Positions 37,482 through 47,730 are shown, counted from the stretch's first letter. The stretch is DNA of 64,000 bases from Gammaproteobacteria bacterium (GCA_016874135.1 VGVE01000003.1:27357-91356); one strand, 5' to 3'. Numbers and translations are program-made. Notes: generated from the sequence alone by a model not told the origin.

Positions 37482-38840
37482 CTATTTGCCTAAACTGCGT
37501 ATCAGCCCTTTCACCGCATCAACATCATTTGGCAATACCGCACGACGAGCCGGTTTATTCCGCAGCACCTCGAGCGCCGGATGAGTGGTTGCGCCTGCCC
37601 CGAGTACCGCATCCACTACTTCGGGAAACTTTGCGGGGTGTGCTGTCCCGATGCACACCATGGGACGGAGCGTCGGGAAACGGCGAGCGGCCATCAACCC
37701 TACGGCCGTATGCGGATCGGCCACATAACCTGCTTCCTGTCTCGCCATACGGATCGCGGTTTCGGTGTCACCGTTGGTCACAGCGGTGGCCACAAACACC
37801 GGATCATCCGGTGCACGGCCGGTGGCAGCACGACCCGTCGCCGCGAACGACTCCATGAAGGCGCGCACCTTGGCCGGATCTTCACCAAACGCGTAATAGA
37901 GATACCGCTCGAAGTTGCTGGCGACCTGGATGTCCATCGCCGGCGAATGGGTGTACCGGACTTCCCCCCGAGAGTATTCGCCGGTGGCGAAAAACCGGGC
38001 GAGGATGTCGTTTTCGTTGGTAGCAAGAACCAGCTTTGCGATCGGGAAGCCTATCCGGCTTGCAAGCCAGGCAGCAAAAACGTTGCCGAAGTTTCCGGTA
38101 GGCACCGCAAACACCGGCGGTTGGTCGAAACGCAGGCTCGTGTAACCGTAATAGACGACTTGTGCGAGGACCCGCGCCCAGTTCACCGAGTTCACCGCAC
38201 CGAGAGAATGTGCATGTTTGAAATCAAGGTCACCGAAAATGGTCTTCACGATGGACTGGCAGTCATCGAAGCTGCCTTCAATCGCCACACAGTGCACGTT
38301 GGCATCAGGCACGGTGGTCATCTGCAATTCCTGCAGCGGGCTCACCCGGCCCTTGGGAAACAGAATGAAGATGTCTACACCGGGGCGCCCCATGACACCG
38401 GCAATGGCAGCGCTGCCGGTATCACCCGAAGTTGCGCCAACGATGTTCAGATGTCCACCACGTTCAGACAGGATGTGAGTGAAGAGGCCTCCGAGAAGCT
38501 GCAGGGCCACATCCTTGAAGGCCAGTGTCGGCCCATGGAAGAGTTCCAGAACCGAAACATCACCGACGGGTACCATTCGCACCACGTCCTTTTCGGTAAA
38601 GGTCGAATACGCAGCATCCACCAGCCGGTGCAGAGTGGCAGGCGCAATGTCATCGATGAAGAGGAGCAACAGCGCCTTGGCAAATGCGGTGTACGGGAGC
38701 CCCTTCCAGGCATCAAGCCTGGAGCGAACATCCGGCAGTTGTTCTGGCACGAGGAGGCCGCCGTCATCGGCAAGGCCCATCATCACGGCATCCTTGAACG
38801 GGATGCCGCGTACACCGCCACGTGTGCTTTTGTATTTCAT
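37482..38840 (-). CDS. thrC: threonine synthase
   Basis: 452-residue PLP enzyme that makes threonine from O-phosphohomoserine. The PLP lysine is K109 (FHGPTLAFKDVA), the phosphate-binding loop is GATSGDTGSAA near 134-144, and VPTGNFGNVFA is present. It is the long proteobacterial/yeast type. A hairpin CCCGCAAATGCGGG (38850-38863 on the plus strand) sits 10 bases before ATG where a ribosome site is expected, and TAATAT on the minus strand (38868-38873) is a candidate -10, so the hairpin would be near the 5' end of the mRNA. hom is not in the window. Confidence 0.94.
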   Translation of the reverse strand: MKYKSTRGGVRGIPFKDAVMMGLADDGGLLVPEQLPDVRSRLDAWKGLPYTAFAKALLLLFIDDIAPATLHRLVDAAYSTFTEKDVVRMVPVGDVSVLELFHGPTLAFKDVALQLLGGLFTHILSERGGHLNIVGATSGDTGSAAIAGVMGRPGVDIFILFPKGRVSPLQELQMTTVPDANVHCVAIEGSFDDCQSIVKTIFGDLDFKHAHSLGAVNSVNWARVLAQVVYYGYTSLRFDQPPVFAVPTGNFGNVFAAWLASRIGFPIAKLVLATNENDILARFFATGEYSRGEVRYTHSPAMDIQVASNFERYLYYAFGEDPAKVRAFMESFAATGRAATGRAPDDPVFVATAVTNGDTETAIRMARQEAGYVADPHTAVGLMAARRFPTLRPMVCIGTAHPAKFPEVVDAVLGAGATTHPALEVLRNKPARRAVLPNDVDAVKGLIRSLGK

Positions 38841-38929
38841 GAATCCGAACCCGCAAATGCGGGCGGCATATTAGCAGCGAACCCCGGGGTGACGGAGCTG
38901 CACGACTTCACTTGGTCGGGATGACTCGA

Positions 38930-39136
38930 TCAGATCGAGCCGCGACCGTAGTTGTTTTCCGGTTTCTTGGGTGGATCGGCGCGAAAGTCCTTCGGAATCG
39001 CGGCGATTTGCCCACCCTGGACCAGGAACGCCTCGACGTAGCTGGCCAGTGACTGGCGGACATTTTCCTTGGCCGCGGACGAATGCGTCAGGATTTCAGT
39101 CGTCAGTGCTGTATCGATATCCGGTGTCGTGCTCAT
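38930..39136 (-). CDS. SutA-like RNA polymerase-associated protein
   Basis: 68 residues. The C-terminal half (YVEAFLVQGGQIAAIPKDF then ADPPKKPENNYG) resembles what I remember of the conserved end of SutA of Pseudomonas (EEFLxxGGxI, ADPPKKPxxxYG). SutA binds RNA polymerase and raises housekeeping transcription in slow growth; it lies close to glnK there, as here. The long acidic N-terminal tail of SutA is missing, the N-terminus being short and rich in S and T. Ribosome site GGGG before ATG. The family call rests on memory and needs a profile search. Confidence 0.55.
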   Translation of the reverse strand: MSTTPDIDTALTTEILTHSSAAKENVRQSLASYVEAFLVQGGQIAAIPKDFRADPPKKPENNYGRGSI

Positions 39137-39185
39137 GATTCCCCGCTCCGTTTAGGTTCAATCGCAAATTCACTCGACGCCGGTA

Positions 39186-39213
39186 GTTATAGTACGGATT
39201 GGCAATCCTGCAA
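39186..39213 (-). promoter_or_regulatory. candidate promoter of the SutA-like gene
   Basis: On the minus strand TTGCAG (39213-39208) and TATAAC (39191-39186) are 16 bases apart, about 50 bases before the start codon at 39136. The -10 is good, the -35 weak. Confidence 0.35.
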
Positions 39214-39279
39214 GCCGACGCGCCAAAAACAGGTGTCGAGCCCCGCCGGAAAAGAAATTGACCTGGGAGACCGGGCGTA

Positions 39280-39693
<414 letters not shown>

Positions 39694-39750
39694 TCAGTCG
39701 CTTCATCCGTTCGATACGCGAACCGCGAGATACCCTGTTTCGCTCGAGGT

Positions 39751-39766
39751 TGCACCAAACGTGCCA
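39751..39766 (-). promoter_or_regulatory. sigma-54 promoter of glnK
   Basis: On the minus strand the sequence is TGGCACGTTTGGTGCA, one mismatch from the -24/-12 consensus TGGCAC-N5-TTGCA, with the essential GG and GC spaced correctly. Transcription would start near 39740, leaving a leader of about 120 bases before the ATG at 39618. Confidence 0.7.
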
Positions 39767-39806
39767 GCCGTTAACGGGAATTACCGGGCCATCAATTGTC
39801 CGTCGC

Positions 39807-39821
39807 GCACCAAATTGTTGC
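39807..39821 (-). promoter_or_regulatory. NtrC-binding site-like sequence
   Basis: GCACCAAATTGTTGC resembles the NtrC consensus (GCACCA...TGGTGC), two mismatches from a symmetric form. It lies about 40 bases upstream of the -24 element. A further palindromic half-site pair GGTGCACC is at 39914-39921. Together they would form an enhancer for the glnK promoter. Confidence 0.5.
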
Positions 39822-40009
39822 TGTCGCACCACGCTCACTTCTCAGCTTGCACTAGTTCAGGGCGCCGCGCCTGCAGAGGCAATTTCCTGCACGGTTCCGG
39901 GATATCGCCGCTTGGTGCACCGGTTATCGACCTTTAGCATGGGACCCGCTGCGCCACCTGGCCTTCGAGAGCGAGAAATCCGCACAAACACACCCGAACG
40001 GAGGAATTC

Positions 40010-40246
40010 ATGGACAGCGCCCGGTCACCCCTCGATGTACTGCTGAATCACGCTCGGCAAGCCCTTGAGTCCGTTTCTGGCCGACTGGGCGCAGAAGGCT
40101 CGCCAGCTGCGGCACTGCTGGATCGTCTGCAACTGGTACCGCACAGCGAAGTTGACCGTCTGAAGAGAGACATCAACGAACTGACAGCGCGGGTCGCTGA
40201 GCTTGAATCGAGGTTGGAGCGACTCACCCCGAAGTCCACATCGTGA
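40010..40246 (+). CDS. ubiK: ubiquinone biosynthesis accessory factor UbiK
   Basis: 78 residues of the BMFP/YqiC family. An N-terminal amphipathic helix (LLNHARQALESVSG) and a C-terminal coiled coil (SEVDRLKRDINELTARVAEL) match UbiK, which with UbiJ assists hydroxylation steps of ubiquinone synthesis under aerobic growth. Strong ribosome site (GGAGG) before ATG. It directly precedes comM, the Pseudomonas order. Confidence 0.85.
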   Translation: MDSARSPLDVLLNHARQALESVSGRLGAEGSPAAALLDRLQLVPHSEVDRLKRDINELTARVAELESRLERLTPKSTS

Positions 40247-40252
40247 TGCAAC

Positions 40253-41689
40253 GTGAGCCTGCAAATCATCCATACCCGCGCACAGATCGGGATCGACTCG
40301 CCGGCCATCTCGGTTGAAACCCACCTGCAGGCAGGCACACCCGGGTTCATCCTGGTGGGTCTGCCAGAATCAGCGCTCCGGGAATCGTGCGTTCGTGTAA
40401 AGAGCGCTATCCAAAACAGCGGCCTTCCGCATCCGCAGCACCGGGTGGTGGTGAATCTGGCACCGGCTGACCTTGCCAAGGAAGGCACACGTTATGACCT
40501 CTCGATTGCCATCGGCATACTCGCCGCCAGCAGAGCTATCCCTTCAGACCGGCTGCATGCATTCGAGTTTCTGGGGGGGCTAGGTCTCTACGGCGAGGTT
40601 CGCGGCGTTCGGGGTGTGCTTTGTGCAGCACTGGCTGCAAGGCGCACCGGTCGGACCCTGGTCGTGCCGCGGGAGTCCATGGATTCGTTCTGACACACCC
40701 GGTCCGACGTGATCGGTGTGACCCACCTACGTGAAGCAGAGGACGTTATGCGGGGCCGGTTGCCACCCGTGCAGAACCCCGGTAGCCAGACGGGCACTTA
40801 CCGTGGCAGCTGCCGGCGCCCACCACCTGTTGTTTATCGGTCCACCCGGGACAGGGAAGATGCTGCTTGCAAAATCACTTCCGGAGTTACTGCCGGGACT
40901 CTCGGAGAACAACGCGGTGGAGGTGGCGTCCATCCATTCCGCCGCGGGAGTCGAACCTCCTCTACGACAGCAGCCGCCACTCTGGGCGCCGCACCACTCG
41001 GCATCCGCAGCAGCGATGGTCGGTGGTGGTCCGCTGGCGCGTCCGGGAGAAGTATCCCTCAGCCATCGAGGAGTGCTCTTTCTTGATGAGATGCCGCACT
41101 ACGGATCAGCGGTGCTTGATCACCTGCGGGAACCCTTGCAGGAGGCTGAAATCCGGATCTCGCGGGCCCGACTCGCAGTGCGTTACCCGGCTGCATTCCA
41201 GTTGGTGGCTGCCATGAACCCTTGTCCAGCAGGCCGAACCTGCAAAGCGACGACCTGTGTTTGTTTGCCACAGGACCGAATTCGTTATCAGCGTCGTATC
41301 TCAGAGCCGCTGCTCGACCGTATTGATTTGCATGTGCGCGTCAACGAGCTGCCTGCAAACGTGCTTGCGGCTTCGAAACGAGGCACTTCAGCGGATGAAC
41401 TGCGGGCGCGGGTGGCTGCAGCCCGTAAGTGCCAGATCAGTCGTCAAGGGGTGCTAACAGTACGCTTGATCCGGCTCGCTCGCGGGAAGTGGCGCAGCTC
41501 AGCCCGGAGGCTTCGGCGTTGTTGGTTGCTGCGGTCGAGCGACAACATCTCTCTGCGCGCAGCTTTGACAAGATGGTCAACGTGGCCCGCACCGTCGCGG
41601 ATCTCGCCGATAGTGATCAGATACTCGCCAGCCACATGGCCGAAGCCCTGTCGTGGCGCGCGATCAACTGGGAACAGGGCGGATACTGA
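40253..41689 (+). pseudogene. comM: comM (YifB, Mg-chelatase-like AAA+ helicase) with multiple lesions
   Basis: The N-terminal Lon-like domain reads from GTG 40253 (MSLQIIHTRAQIGIDSPAI, NLAPADLAKEGTRYDLSIAI) to TGA at 40691. After a region lacking about 25-30 expected codons, including the usual DVIGQ segment, the AAA core continues in another frame (ARRALTVAAAGAHHLLFIG, LRQQPPLWAPHHSAS, VLFLDEM, LVAAMNPCPAGR). It returns to the first frame at 41448-41451, a G run (NSTLDPARSREV to the stop). Walker A reads GTGKM instead of GTGKT (codon 40860), and the PFRAPHHSAS loop reads PLWAPHHSAS. ComM promotes branch migration in natural transformation; this copy cannot work. Confidence 0.9.
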
Positions 41690-41698
41690 ACCCGCACC

Positions 41699-41723
41699 CA
41701 GGCGGGATCCATCATCCCGCCTG
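41699..41723. terminator. hairpin between convergent comM and cytochrome c5 genes
   Basis: A perfect ten-base-pair stem (CAGGCGGGAT / ATCCCGCCTG) with a five-base loop lies 9 bases after the comM stop and 10 bases after the cytochrome stop on the other strand. It lacks a T-run on either strand, so it may work as a bidirectional block or mRNA 3' end protector rather than a classical terminator. Confidence 0.5.
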
Positions 41724-41733
41724 TCGCGCTTGA

Positions 41734-42183
41734 TCAGCCTGCGGGTCCGCCAGACATGTATTCGACTGACGCCTTGAGCTCATCATCGGAGCAGGTGGCG
41801 CAGGTTCCTTTGGCTGGCATAGCATTGAGACCATTCAGCGTTGACTGCATCAGCGCGTCCATCCCCTTGGCTACGCGAGGCGCCCATTGTTCCGAGTTCC
41901 CCAGGATCGGCGCTCCACTCACGCCAGCCGCGTGGCACGCAAAACAGAATTTTTCGTAAACCTGCTGGCCACTCTTCGGCCCGGTCGCTGCAGCGGCAGC
42001 CGCAGTGCCGCAGTCCTGGCCCGCACGACAGACCGAACCATCGGCCGTGAGACGTTCCCGGATCTGGGCTTCTGTTCCCGACGGGACCACTTCGCCGTAG
42101 GACAGTGGCGCAAGCAGTACCGAACACAGAAGCAGTGTCTTGAACGCGGCGCGGACGACGCGGGATTGGGCCGGCTGGATCAC
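41734..42183 (-). CDS. cytochrome c5 family protein
   Basis: 149 residues. A signal sequence (FKTLLLCSVLLAPLSYG) precedes an alanine-rich linker and a single c-type heme domain with CFACH near 79-83 and the axial methionine in NAMPAKG near 121, plus CATC, the cytochrome c5 disulfide pair. It would carry electrons in the periplasm, possibly membrane-bound. GTG start at 42183 follows AAGGAGATC. A TATAAT box lies upstream. Confidence 0.88.
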   Translation of the reverse strand: MIQPAQSRVVRAAFKTLLLCSVLLAPLSYGEVVPSGTEAQIRERLTADGSVCRAGQDCGTAAAAAATGPKSGQQVYEKFCFACHAAGVSGAPILGNSEQWAPRVAKGMDALMQSTLNGLNAMPAKGTCATCSDDELKASVEYMSGGPAG

Positions 42184-42282
42184 CGTGTAGATCTCCTTTG
42201 AACCAGATTGAACGAACCGAACGACAGCGGTTCATCTGTCTACGTCCGGATAAGTGAGAACTCCGGATCGCAACGGGACGGG

Positions 42283-42288
42283 ATTATA
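42283..42288 (-). promoter_or_regulatory. consensus -10 box upstream of the cytochrome c5 gene
   Basis: Reads TATAAT on the minus strand, 100 bases before the GTG start. No good -35 hexamer is found at the right spacing, so it is a partial promoter prediction. Confidence 0.35.
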
Positions 42289-42357
42289 CCCACCCGCACT
42301 GTGGCGCACAGCCGCAGATTCCGAAGTGTCGGTGCCCACCCTGCTTGCAGCTTGGCC

Positions 42358-44283
42358 TCAGCCCTCCGGCTTGAGCGAGATCAGCACCGCGCCTTCTTCA
42401 ACCCGGCCACCGGCGCTGCAGTGGACGGTTTCCACGACCCCGTCCTCCGGAGCGCGAACCTGATGCTCCATCTTCATGGCTTCAACGACAACCAGCACAT
42501 CACCGGATCTGACTTCATCGCCGGGTTTCACCCGCACCTCGAGCACCTGTCCGGGTAACGGCGCTACGATGCCACCCATTGCGCTGCCGCCGACGACAAA
42601 CCGATCGATATCGCTGTCCAGGTCGCGAATCACATAGGTGTCGCCCCGCATCATGACGTGCAGATCCGCACCGGCTCGAAGCACGGTGGCATGATGGTTG
42701 TTAGTGCCTTGGCGGAAGGCGAGCTCAATCAGGTCGTGTCCGAGGACGCGACCCGCGCTTCCGGTTTGGCCGGCAGGCAGCGACACAAAACGGTCCTCGC
42801 CATTCAAGGCAAAGCGAAAATCCTGTGCGTTCGTCAGATTGGGCGTAAATCCGTCCAGACGATCCCATCCGCTTTGCGCAGACGTACCTTCGATGAGATG
42901 GCTCTTCGCAAAAGCAGCCGCCTGAAGTGCGGCCTGCTCATCGGCGACCACCAGCGCCGCGTGGTTTGGATCACAGAACCCGGTGGTGTATGCACCGCCA
43001 CAGAAGTCAGCCGTTTGAAGTGCCCGCACCAGGTAACCGGTGTTGTGCCAGAGCCCGGCAATCCGCGTTGCTGACAACGCCGCCTGCAGGCGACCTATCG
43101 CCTCCTGGCGAGTGCTGCCGTGGGCGATGACCTTGGCGATCATCGGATCGTAGTGGATACCGACAGAATCTCCGGTCTCCACACCCGCATCGATCCGTAC
43201 GCCTGGCGGAAATCCGACATGCAGGAGTTTGCCCGTGGAGGGCAGAAAACGCCGTGCCGGATTTTCAGCATAAATCCGCGCTTCAATCGCGTGGCCTTCA
43301 AGCCGGACATCTTCCTGACGTAGCGTAAGCCGCTCTCCTGCTGCAATTCGCAGCTGCCACTCAACGAGATCGAGCCCGGTGATGGCTTCGGTAACTGGAT
43401 GTTCGACCTGCAGACGGGTGTTCATTTCTATGAAATAGAACTCACCCCCTTCGGCAATGAATTCCACGGTGCCGGCGCCCACATAGTTCACGCTCTTCGC
43501 CGCCGCTACCGCTGCTTCGCCCAAGCGTTTGCGAAGCGCCACATCAATAGTTGGGCCGGGCGCTTCTTCAATGACCTTCTGATGACGGCGTTGAACTGAA
43601 CAGTCTCGCTCATGAAGGTACAGGGTGTGGCCATAACGGTCGGCGAGCACCTGTACTTCAATGTGTTTGGGGGCGGTCAGGTATCGTTCGAGCAGCACAC
43701 GGTCATCGTTGAACGCATTTCGGGCCTCACGCCGGGCGCCATGCAGCGCCTCAAGAAACTCGTCAGCGGAGCCGACGATGCGCATGCCTTTACCACCACC
43801 ACCGGCACTGGCCTTGATGAGCAGTGGATAACCGGTTCGATCCGCTTCGGCGACCAGCGTTATGTCACTCTGGTCATCTCCGTTGTAACCCGGAACGATG
43901 GGAGTGCCCGCACGCACCACCGTGCGTTTGGCTTCGATCTTTGAGCCCATGACCCGAATGGCCTGCGCATCCGGACCCACCCAGCGGGCACCGGCTGCAA
44001 CCACCGCGGCCGCGAACTCCTCATTCTCGGACAGAAACCCGTAACCCGGATGCACGGCATCGGCGCCGGTCGCCCGGATCGCTTCGAGCAACGCGGGAAT
44101 CTTCAGATAACTCTGCAGCGCCGGCGCCGGACCGACGTTGTAGGCAACATCCGCAGCGCGTACATGCATGGCTCCGGCGTCCGCGTCGGAATACACCGCA
44201 ACGGTCCGGATGCCGAGTCGTTTCGCTGTACGCATGATGCGACAGGCGATTTCACCACGATTGGCAACCAGCAGCGTCTTCAT
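42358..44283 (-). CDS. liuD: acyl-CoA carboxylase biotin-carrying subunit (methylcrotonyl-CoA carboxylase alpha type)
   Basis: 641 residues. The biotin carboxylase part begins MKTLLVANRGEIACRIMRTA and has the ATP-grasp loop KASAGGGGKGMRIV near 160 and the FIEMNTRLQVEHPVTE metal site near 285. The C-terminal biotinyl domain has EAMKMEH with the biotinylated lysine near 604. This layout belongs to methylcrotonyl-, geranyl- or other acyl-CoA carboxylases. With the next gene it forms an alpha/beta pair; the symbol is by analogy with the leucine-degradation cluster, whose other genes are absent. Confidence 0.85.
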   Translation of the reverse strand: MKTLLVANRGEIACRIMRTAKRLGIRTVAVYSDADAGAMHVRAADVAYNVGPAPALQSYLKIPALLEAIRATGADAVHPGYGFLSENEEFAAAVVAAGARWVGPDAQAIRVMGSKIEAKRTVVRAGTPIVPGYNGDDQSDITLVAEADRTGYPLLIKASAGGGGKGMRIVGSADEFLEALHGARREARNAFNDDRVLLERYLTAPKHIEVQVLADRYGHTLYLHERDCSVQRRHQKVIEEAPGPTIDVALRKRLGEAAVAAAKSVNYVGAGTVEFIAEGGEFYFIEMNTRLQVEHPVTEAITGLDLVEWQLRIAAGERLTLRQEDVRLEGHAIEARIYAENPARRFLPSTGKLLHVGFPPGVRIDAGVETGDSVGIHYDPMIAKVIAHGSTRQEAIGRLQAALSATRIAGLWHNTGYLVRALQTADFCGGAYTTGFCDPNHAALVVADEQAALQAAAFAKSHLIEGTSAQSGWDRLDGFTPNLTNAQDFRFALNGEDRFVSLPAGQTGSAGRVLGHDLIELAFRQGTNNHHATVLRAGADLHVMMRGDTYVIRDLDSDIDRFVVGGSAMGGIVAPLPGQVLEVRVKPGDEVRSGDVLVVVEAMKMEHQVRAPEDGVVETVHCSAGGRVEEGAVLISLKPEG

Positions 44284-44286
44284 CAG

Positions 44287-45897
44287 TTACATCCGGAAAA
44301 TGCCAAACGTGGAGGGATTCGTGTCGTGACGACGGCAGGACACGCGCAGCGCCAACGACAGGACGCGGCGCGTATCCACAGGTTGGATAACTCCATCGTC
44401 CCAAAGCCGTGCGCTCGCAAAATAAGGATGCCCTTCCGTGTCGTAACGCGCACGGATGTCATCCATGAACGCCTGCTTGTCCGGCGTAGCCCATGCTTCT
44501 TTGCGTTGGTTCATGCCTTCTTCGCGCACCGTGGCAAGCACATGTGCCGCCTGTTCACCGCCCATCACGGAGATACGGGCATTGGGCCACATCCAGAGGA
44601 ACCGCGCGCCATAGGCCCGACCACACATCGCATAGTTGCCAGCGCCGAACGAACCGCCCGTCACAACGGTGAACTTGGGTACCCGTGCACAGGCGACCGC
44701 CGTCACCATCTTCGCACCGTCTTTGGCAATGCCAGCGTTTTCGTACTTCCTGCCCACCATGAAGCCGGTGATGTTCTGCAGGAACAAAAGCGGAATCCCG
44801 CGTCGGTCCGCAAGCTGGATGAAGTGCGCGCCTTTCAGTGCCGACTCGGAAAACAGAATGCCGTTGTTAGCGAGGATCGCCACCGGCATGCCATCGATAT
44901 GGGCAAAACCACAGACCAGGGTTTCACCATAGGTTTTCTTGAACTCGTGGAACTCCGATGCATCCACGATGCGCGCAACGATCTCGCGCACATCGACAGG
45001 CGTTCGTGTGTCTTTCGGGATCAACCCGTAGAGATCTTCAGCGGGATAGGCAGGGTCTCTTGCAACAAGCGGCTGCACGGTGTCGATGTAGTGCGGACGC
45101 ATGTGCGCAATGGCTTCACGAACCAACATCAGCGCATGTTCATCGTTTTCGGCGAGGTAGTCCGTCACCCCGGAAACGCGACTGTGCACATCGCCACCGC
45201 CGAGCGATTCGGCATCCACGATTTCACCCGTAGCCGCTTTCACCAACGGTGGGCCGCCCAGGAAGATGGTACCCTGGTTACGGACGATGATGGCGAGATC
45301 ACACATCGCGGGAACATAGGCGCCGCCAGCGGTACACGATCCCATTACTACAGCGATTTGGGGAACGCCTGCAGCAGACAAATTGGCCTGGTTGAAAAAG
45401 ATTCGTCCGAAGTGTTCGCGGTCAGGAAAAACCCCTGCCTGTTCGGGGAGAAAAGCGCCACCGGAGTCCACCAGATAGATGCATGGGAGATGGTTTTCGC
45501 CAGCGATCTCCTGGGCCCGCAGATGTTTTTTCACCGTGATGGGGTAGTAGCTGCCGCCTTTTACCGTCGCATCATTGGCAACGATCATGCACTCCACGCC
45601 GGCGACGCGACCAATGCCGGTGATCAGACCTGCCGCAGGAATTGCATCGACGTAAAGGTCATGACCTGCCAGTTGGCCCACTTCAAGAAACGGTGATCCC
45701 GCGTCGAGCAATCGCTGGACGCGCTCCCTGGGCAGAATCTTGCCTCGTTCAACATGCCGGTTTCGCGATCGCTCATCACCACCGAGCGCGATGCGTGCAA
45801 CCAGTTGTGAAAGGTTCTGACTCAACGCGCGATGGTGCTCCGCATTGGCGCGGTAAACATCGCTGCGAGCATCAGCCGGTGTTCCGATTCTGGCCAT
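44287..45897 (-). CDS. liuB: acyl-CoA carboxylase carboxyltransferase subunit (methylcrotonyl-CoA carboxylase beta type)
   Basis: 536 residues of the crotonase-fold carboxyltransferase family. Segments include [15 protein letters not shown] near 52, [13 protein letters not shown] near 145, [15 protein letters not shown] near 184, and the acyl-CoA site [15 protein letters not shown] near 427. The phrase [16 protein letters not shown] is typical of the methylcrotonyl/geranyl branch. Three bases separate it from the alpha gene, so one operon is certain. No acyl-CoA dehydrogenase, enoyl hydratase or HMG-CoA lyase is beside it. Confidence 0.88.
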   Translation of the reverse strand: MARIGTPADARSDVYRANAEHHRALSQNLSQLVARIALGGDERSRNRHVERGKILPRERVQRLLDAGSPFLEVGQLAGHDLYVDAIPAAGLITGIGRVAGVECMIVANDATVKGGSYYPITVKKHLRAQEIAGENHLPCIYLVDSGGAFLPEQAGVFPDREHFGRIFFNQANLSAAGVPQIAVVMGSCTAGGAYVPAMCDLAIIVRNQGTIFLGGPPLVKAATGEIVDAESLGGGDVHSRVSGVTDYLAENDEHALMLVREAIAHMRPHYIDTVQPLVARDPAYPAEDLYGLIPKDTRTPVDVREIVARIVDASEFHEFKKTYGETLVCGFAHIDGMPVAILANNGILFSESALKGAHFIQLADRRGIPLLFLQNITGFMVGRKYENAGIAKDGAKMVTAVACARVPKFTVVTGGSFGAGNYAMCGRAYGARFLWMWPNARISVMGGEQAAHVLATVREEGMNQRKEAWATPDKQAFMDDIRARYDTEGHPYFASARLWDDGVIQPVDTRRVLSLALRVSCRRHDTNPSTFGIFRM

Positions 45898-45981
45898 CAG
45901 GATTCCTGCAACAGTGAGTTCACAGTGTCGCAGGCGCGCGCCCGCATCGTCCAGATGCGAGGGCTTTGCAGGAATTCAGGA

Positions 45982-47635
45982 TCAGATGGTAGCGGTCAAC
46001 TCGCCGAGTTTGCGCGTGAGCTTCGGATTCTCCCGATAGTCGATGGGGAGCACCACGAGGCTCGGCCCCGGTGTCGCGAACGACTTTCGCAGCACATCCT
46101 GCAGATCCGCACTGTTTTCACAGCGAAACCCGTTCCAGCCGAATGCAGCGGCAAGACCCATCCATTCCGGATTGCCGAAAGACAGATCCGTGTACCGTCC
46201 GAACTCATTGGTCTGCTTCCAGGCGATGAGTCCATAGGCGTTGTCTTCCCAGACCAGCATGGTGATGTTCACACCAAGTCTCTTGGCCGTTTCCATTTCC
46301 TAAACGTTCATGAGAAATCCGGCATCACCTGAAATGCCGAGAATTTTTCGGTCCGGATGCACCAGTGCGGCTGCGATCGCACCCGGCAGCGCAAACTCCA
46401 TCGAACAAAACCCGTTGGGGATGAGACACGTGTTGGGTTCATGGCAGTGATAATGGCGGGCGATCCACATCTTGTGTGCACCCACGTCCGAGAGAACGAT
46501 GTCATCAGGCCCAAGCACCTGGCGCGCATCCCAGAGCGCTTTTTTGCGGTTTGATCGATCCATTCTGCTGATCATCTTTGTGCTCTTCGAGGTCTGCCTT
46601 CATTGCTTCGCGCTGTCGGCGTTGCCCATCGAGTTCATAGCGGAGTGGTCCCGCAGCATTGGCACGTTCATTCAACATCCACAGGAAGTGGCCGAGGTCA
46701 CCGACCACTTCAACTTGCGGGTGATAGAACTCGTCGATCTCCGCAGGCAGGAAGTCGGCATGAATGATGGTTTTGGTCTTGCTGGAGTTCCACAGGCGTG
46801 GGTGGTATTCGACCATGTCAAACCCAAGCGCGAGCACAACATCCGCCTCATCGATCGCATAGTTCATGCGGTCTTTCGTGCCGAGGCCGACGGTGTAGAG
46901 GCAGTACGGCGCATCCGTGTCCACAGCACCCTTGGCCATGAATGTGCTGATGACACCGACGCCGGTTTTTTCGCAGAGCAGCCGCAGCTGTTTGCTGGCG
47001 CGCTTTCGGATGCATCCATTGCCGGCGACGATGATGGGCTTCTTGGCGTTTCGCAGGATTTCCCATGCCCCGTTGACAACCTTGTCATTGGGAACCGGTC
47101 TGCGGAAACGAACCGGTTGAAGGACCTCGGCTTTGGGCTCGTGTTTGGCCACATCTTCAGGAAGTTCGAGATGTACTGCCCCGGGCTTTTCGGTTCGTGC
47201 GATGCGCACCGCCTTGCGAATCATCTCCGGGATGTTGTCGGCATGGCGGATGGTATCGGCCCACTTCGTGACCGGACGGAACATCGCCACCACATCCATC
47301 ACCTGGTGGGATTCCTTGTGCAACCGCCGCGTTGCGCCCTGGCCGGTCAACACCAGCATGGGTGCCCGGTCCATCTTGCTGTCAGCAACGCCAGTGATGA
47401 GATTGGTGGCGCCGGGTCCGAGTGTGCCGAGGCAGGCTGCCGGATTACCGGTGAGGCGTCCGTAGATTTCCGCCATGAATGCGGCGTCCTGCTCGTGGCG
47501 AGTGAGGATGAAACGGATCGTCTTCGACGATTCCAGAGACATCATGAAATGGGCGTTTTCTTCTCCGGGCACGCCGAAGATGTACTCGATTCCTTCCGTC
47601 TCCAGACAACGCACGAAGAGATCTGATGCCTGCAT
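45982..47635 (-). pseudogene. thiamine-pyrophosphate enzyme (acetolactate synthase-like), frameshift plus stop
   Basis: From ATG 47635 (GAGG ribosome site) the frame reads ASDLFVRCLETEGIEYIFG, FGVPGEENAHFM, LGTLGPGATNLITGVADS and on to GSIKPQK. It then shifts at the six-base A run (T run 46540-46545 on the plus strand) into ALWDARQVLGPDDIVLSDVG and SGDAGFLMNV. TAG at 46300-46302 stands where MNVQEMETA is expected (CAG to TAG); the last part includes VWEDNAYGLIAWKQ. These enzymes decarboxylate pyruvate or related 2-oxoacids. The TPP-binding GDAGF...N site is at the second break, so the product is inactive. A distinct biosynthetic ilvB may lie elsewhere. Confidence 0.85.
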
Positions 47636-47730
47636 GCCGTCCTCGTCTGATTCCTTGCAGTGACTGAGGAATTTTGACCACATCGCTCATGAATGATCGG
47701 CTGTGGACGGGCAAAACAGGCGTTTACCGG

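Noticed and set aside
37581..38924. 447-codon rightward frame opposite thrC
   Set aside because: Antisense shadow of a gene with full threonine synthase motifs.
44050..45696. 548-codon rightward frame opposite the carboxyltransferase gene
   Set aside because: It is the antisense shadow of liuB/liuD, which have clear motifs; its own sequence is rich in H, R and C without any family pattern.
46300..46575. Separate small gene starting MISRMDRS
   Set aside because: It is the middle part of the TPP enzyme in the shifted frame; its sequence continues the enzyme's C-terminal domain.
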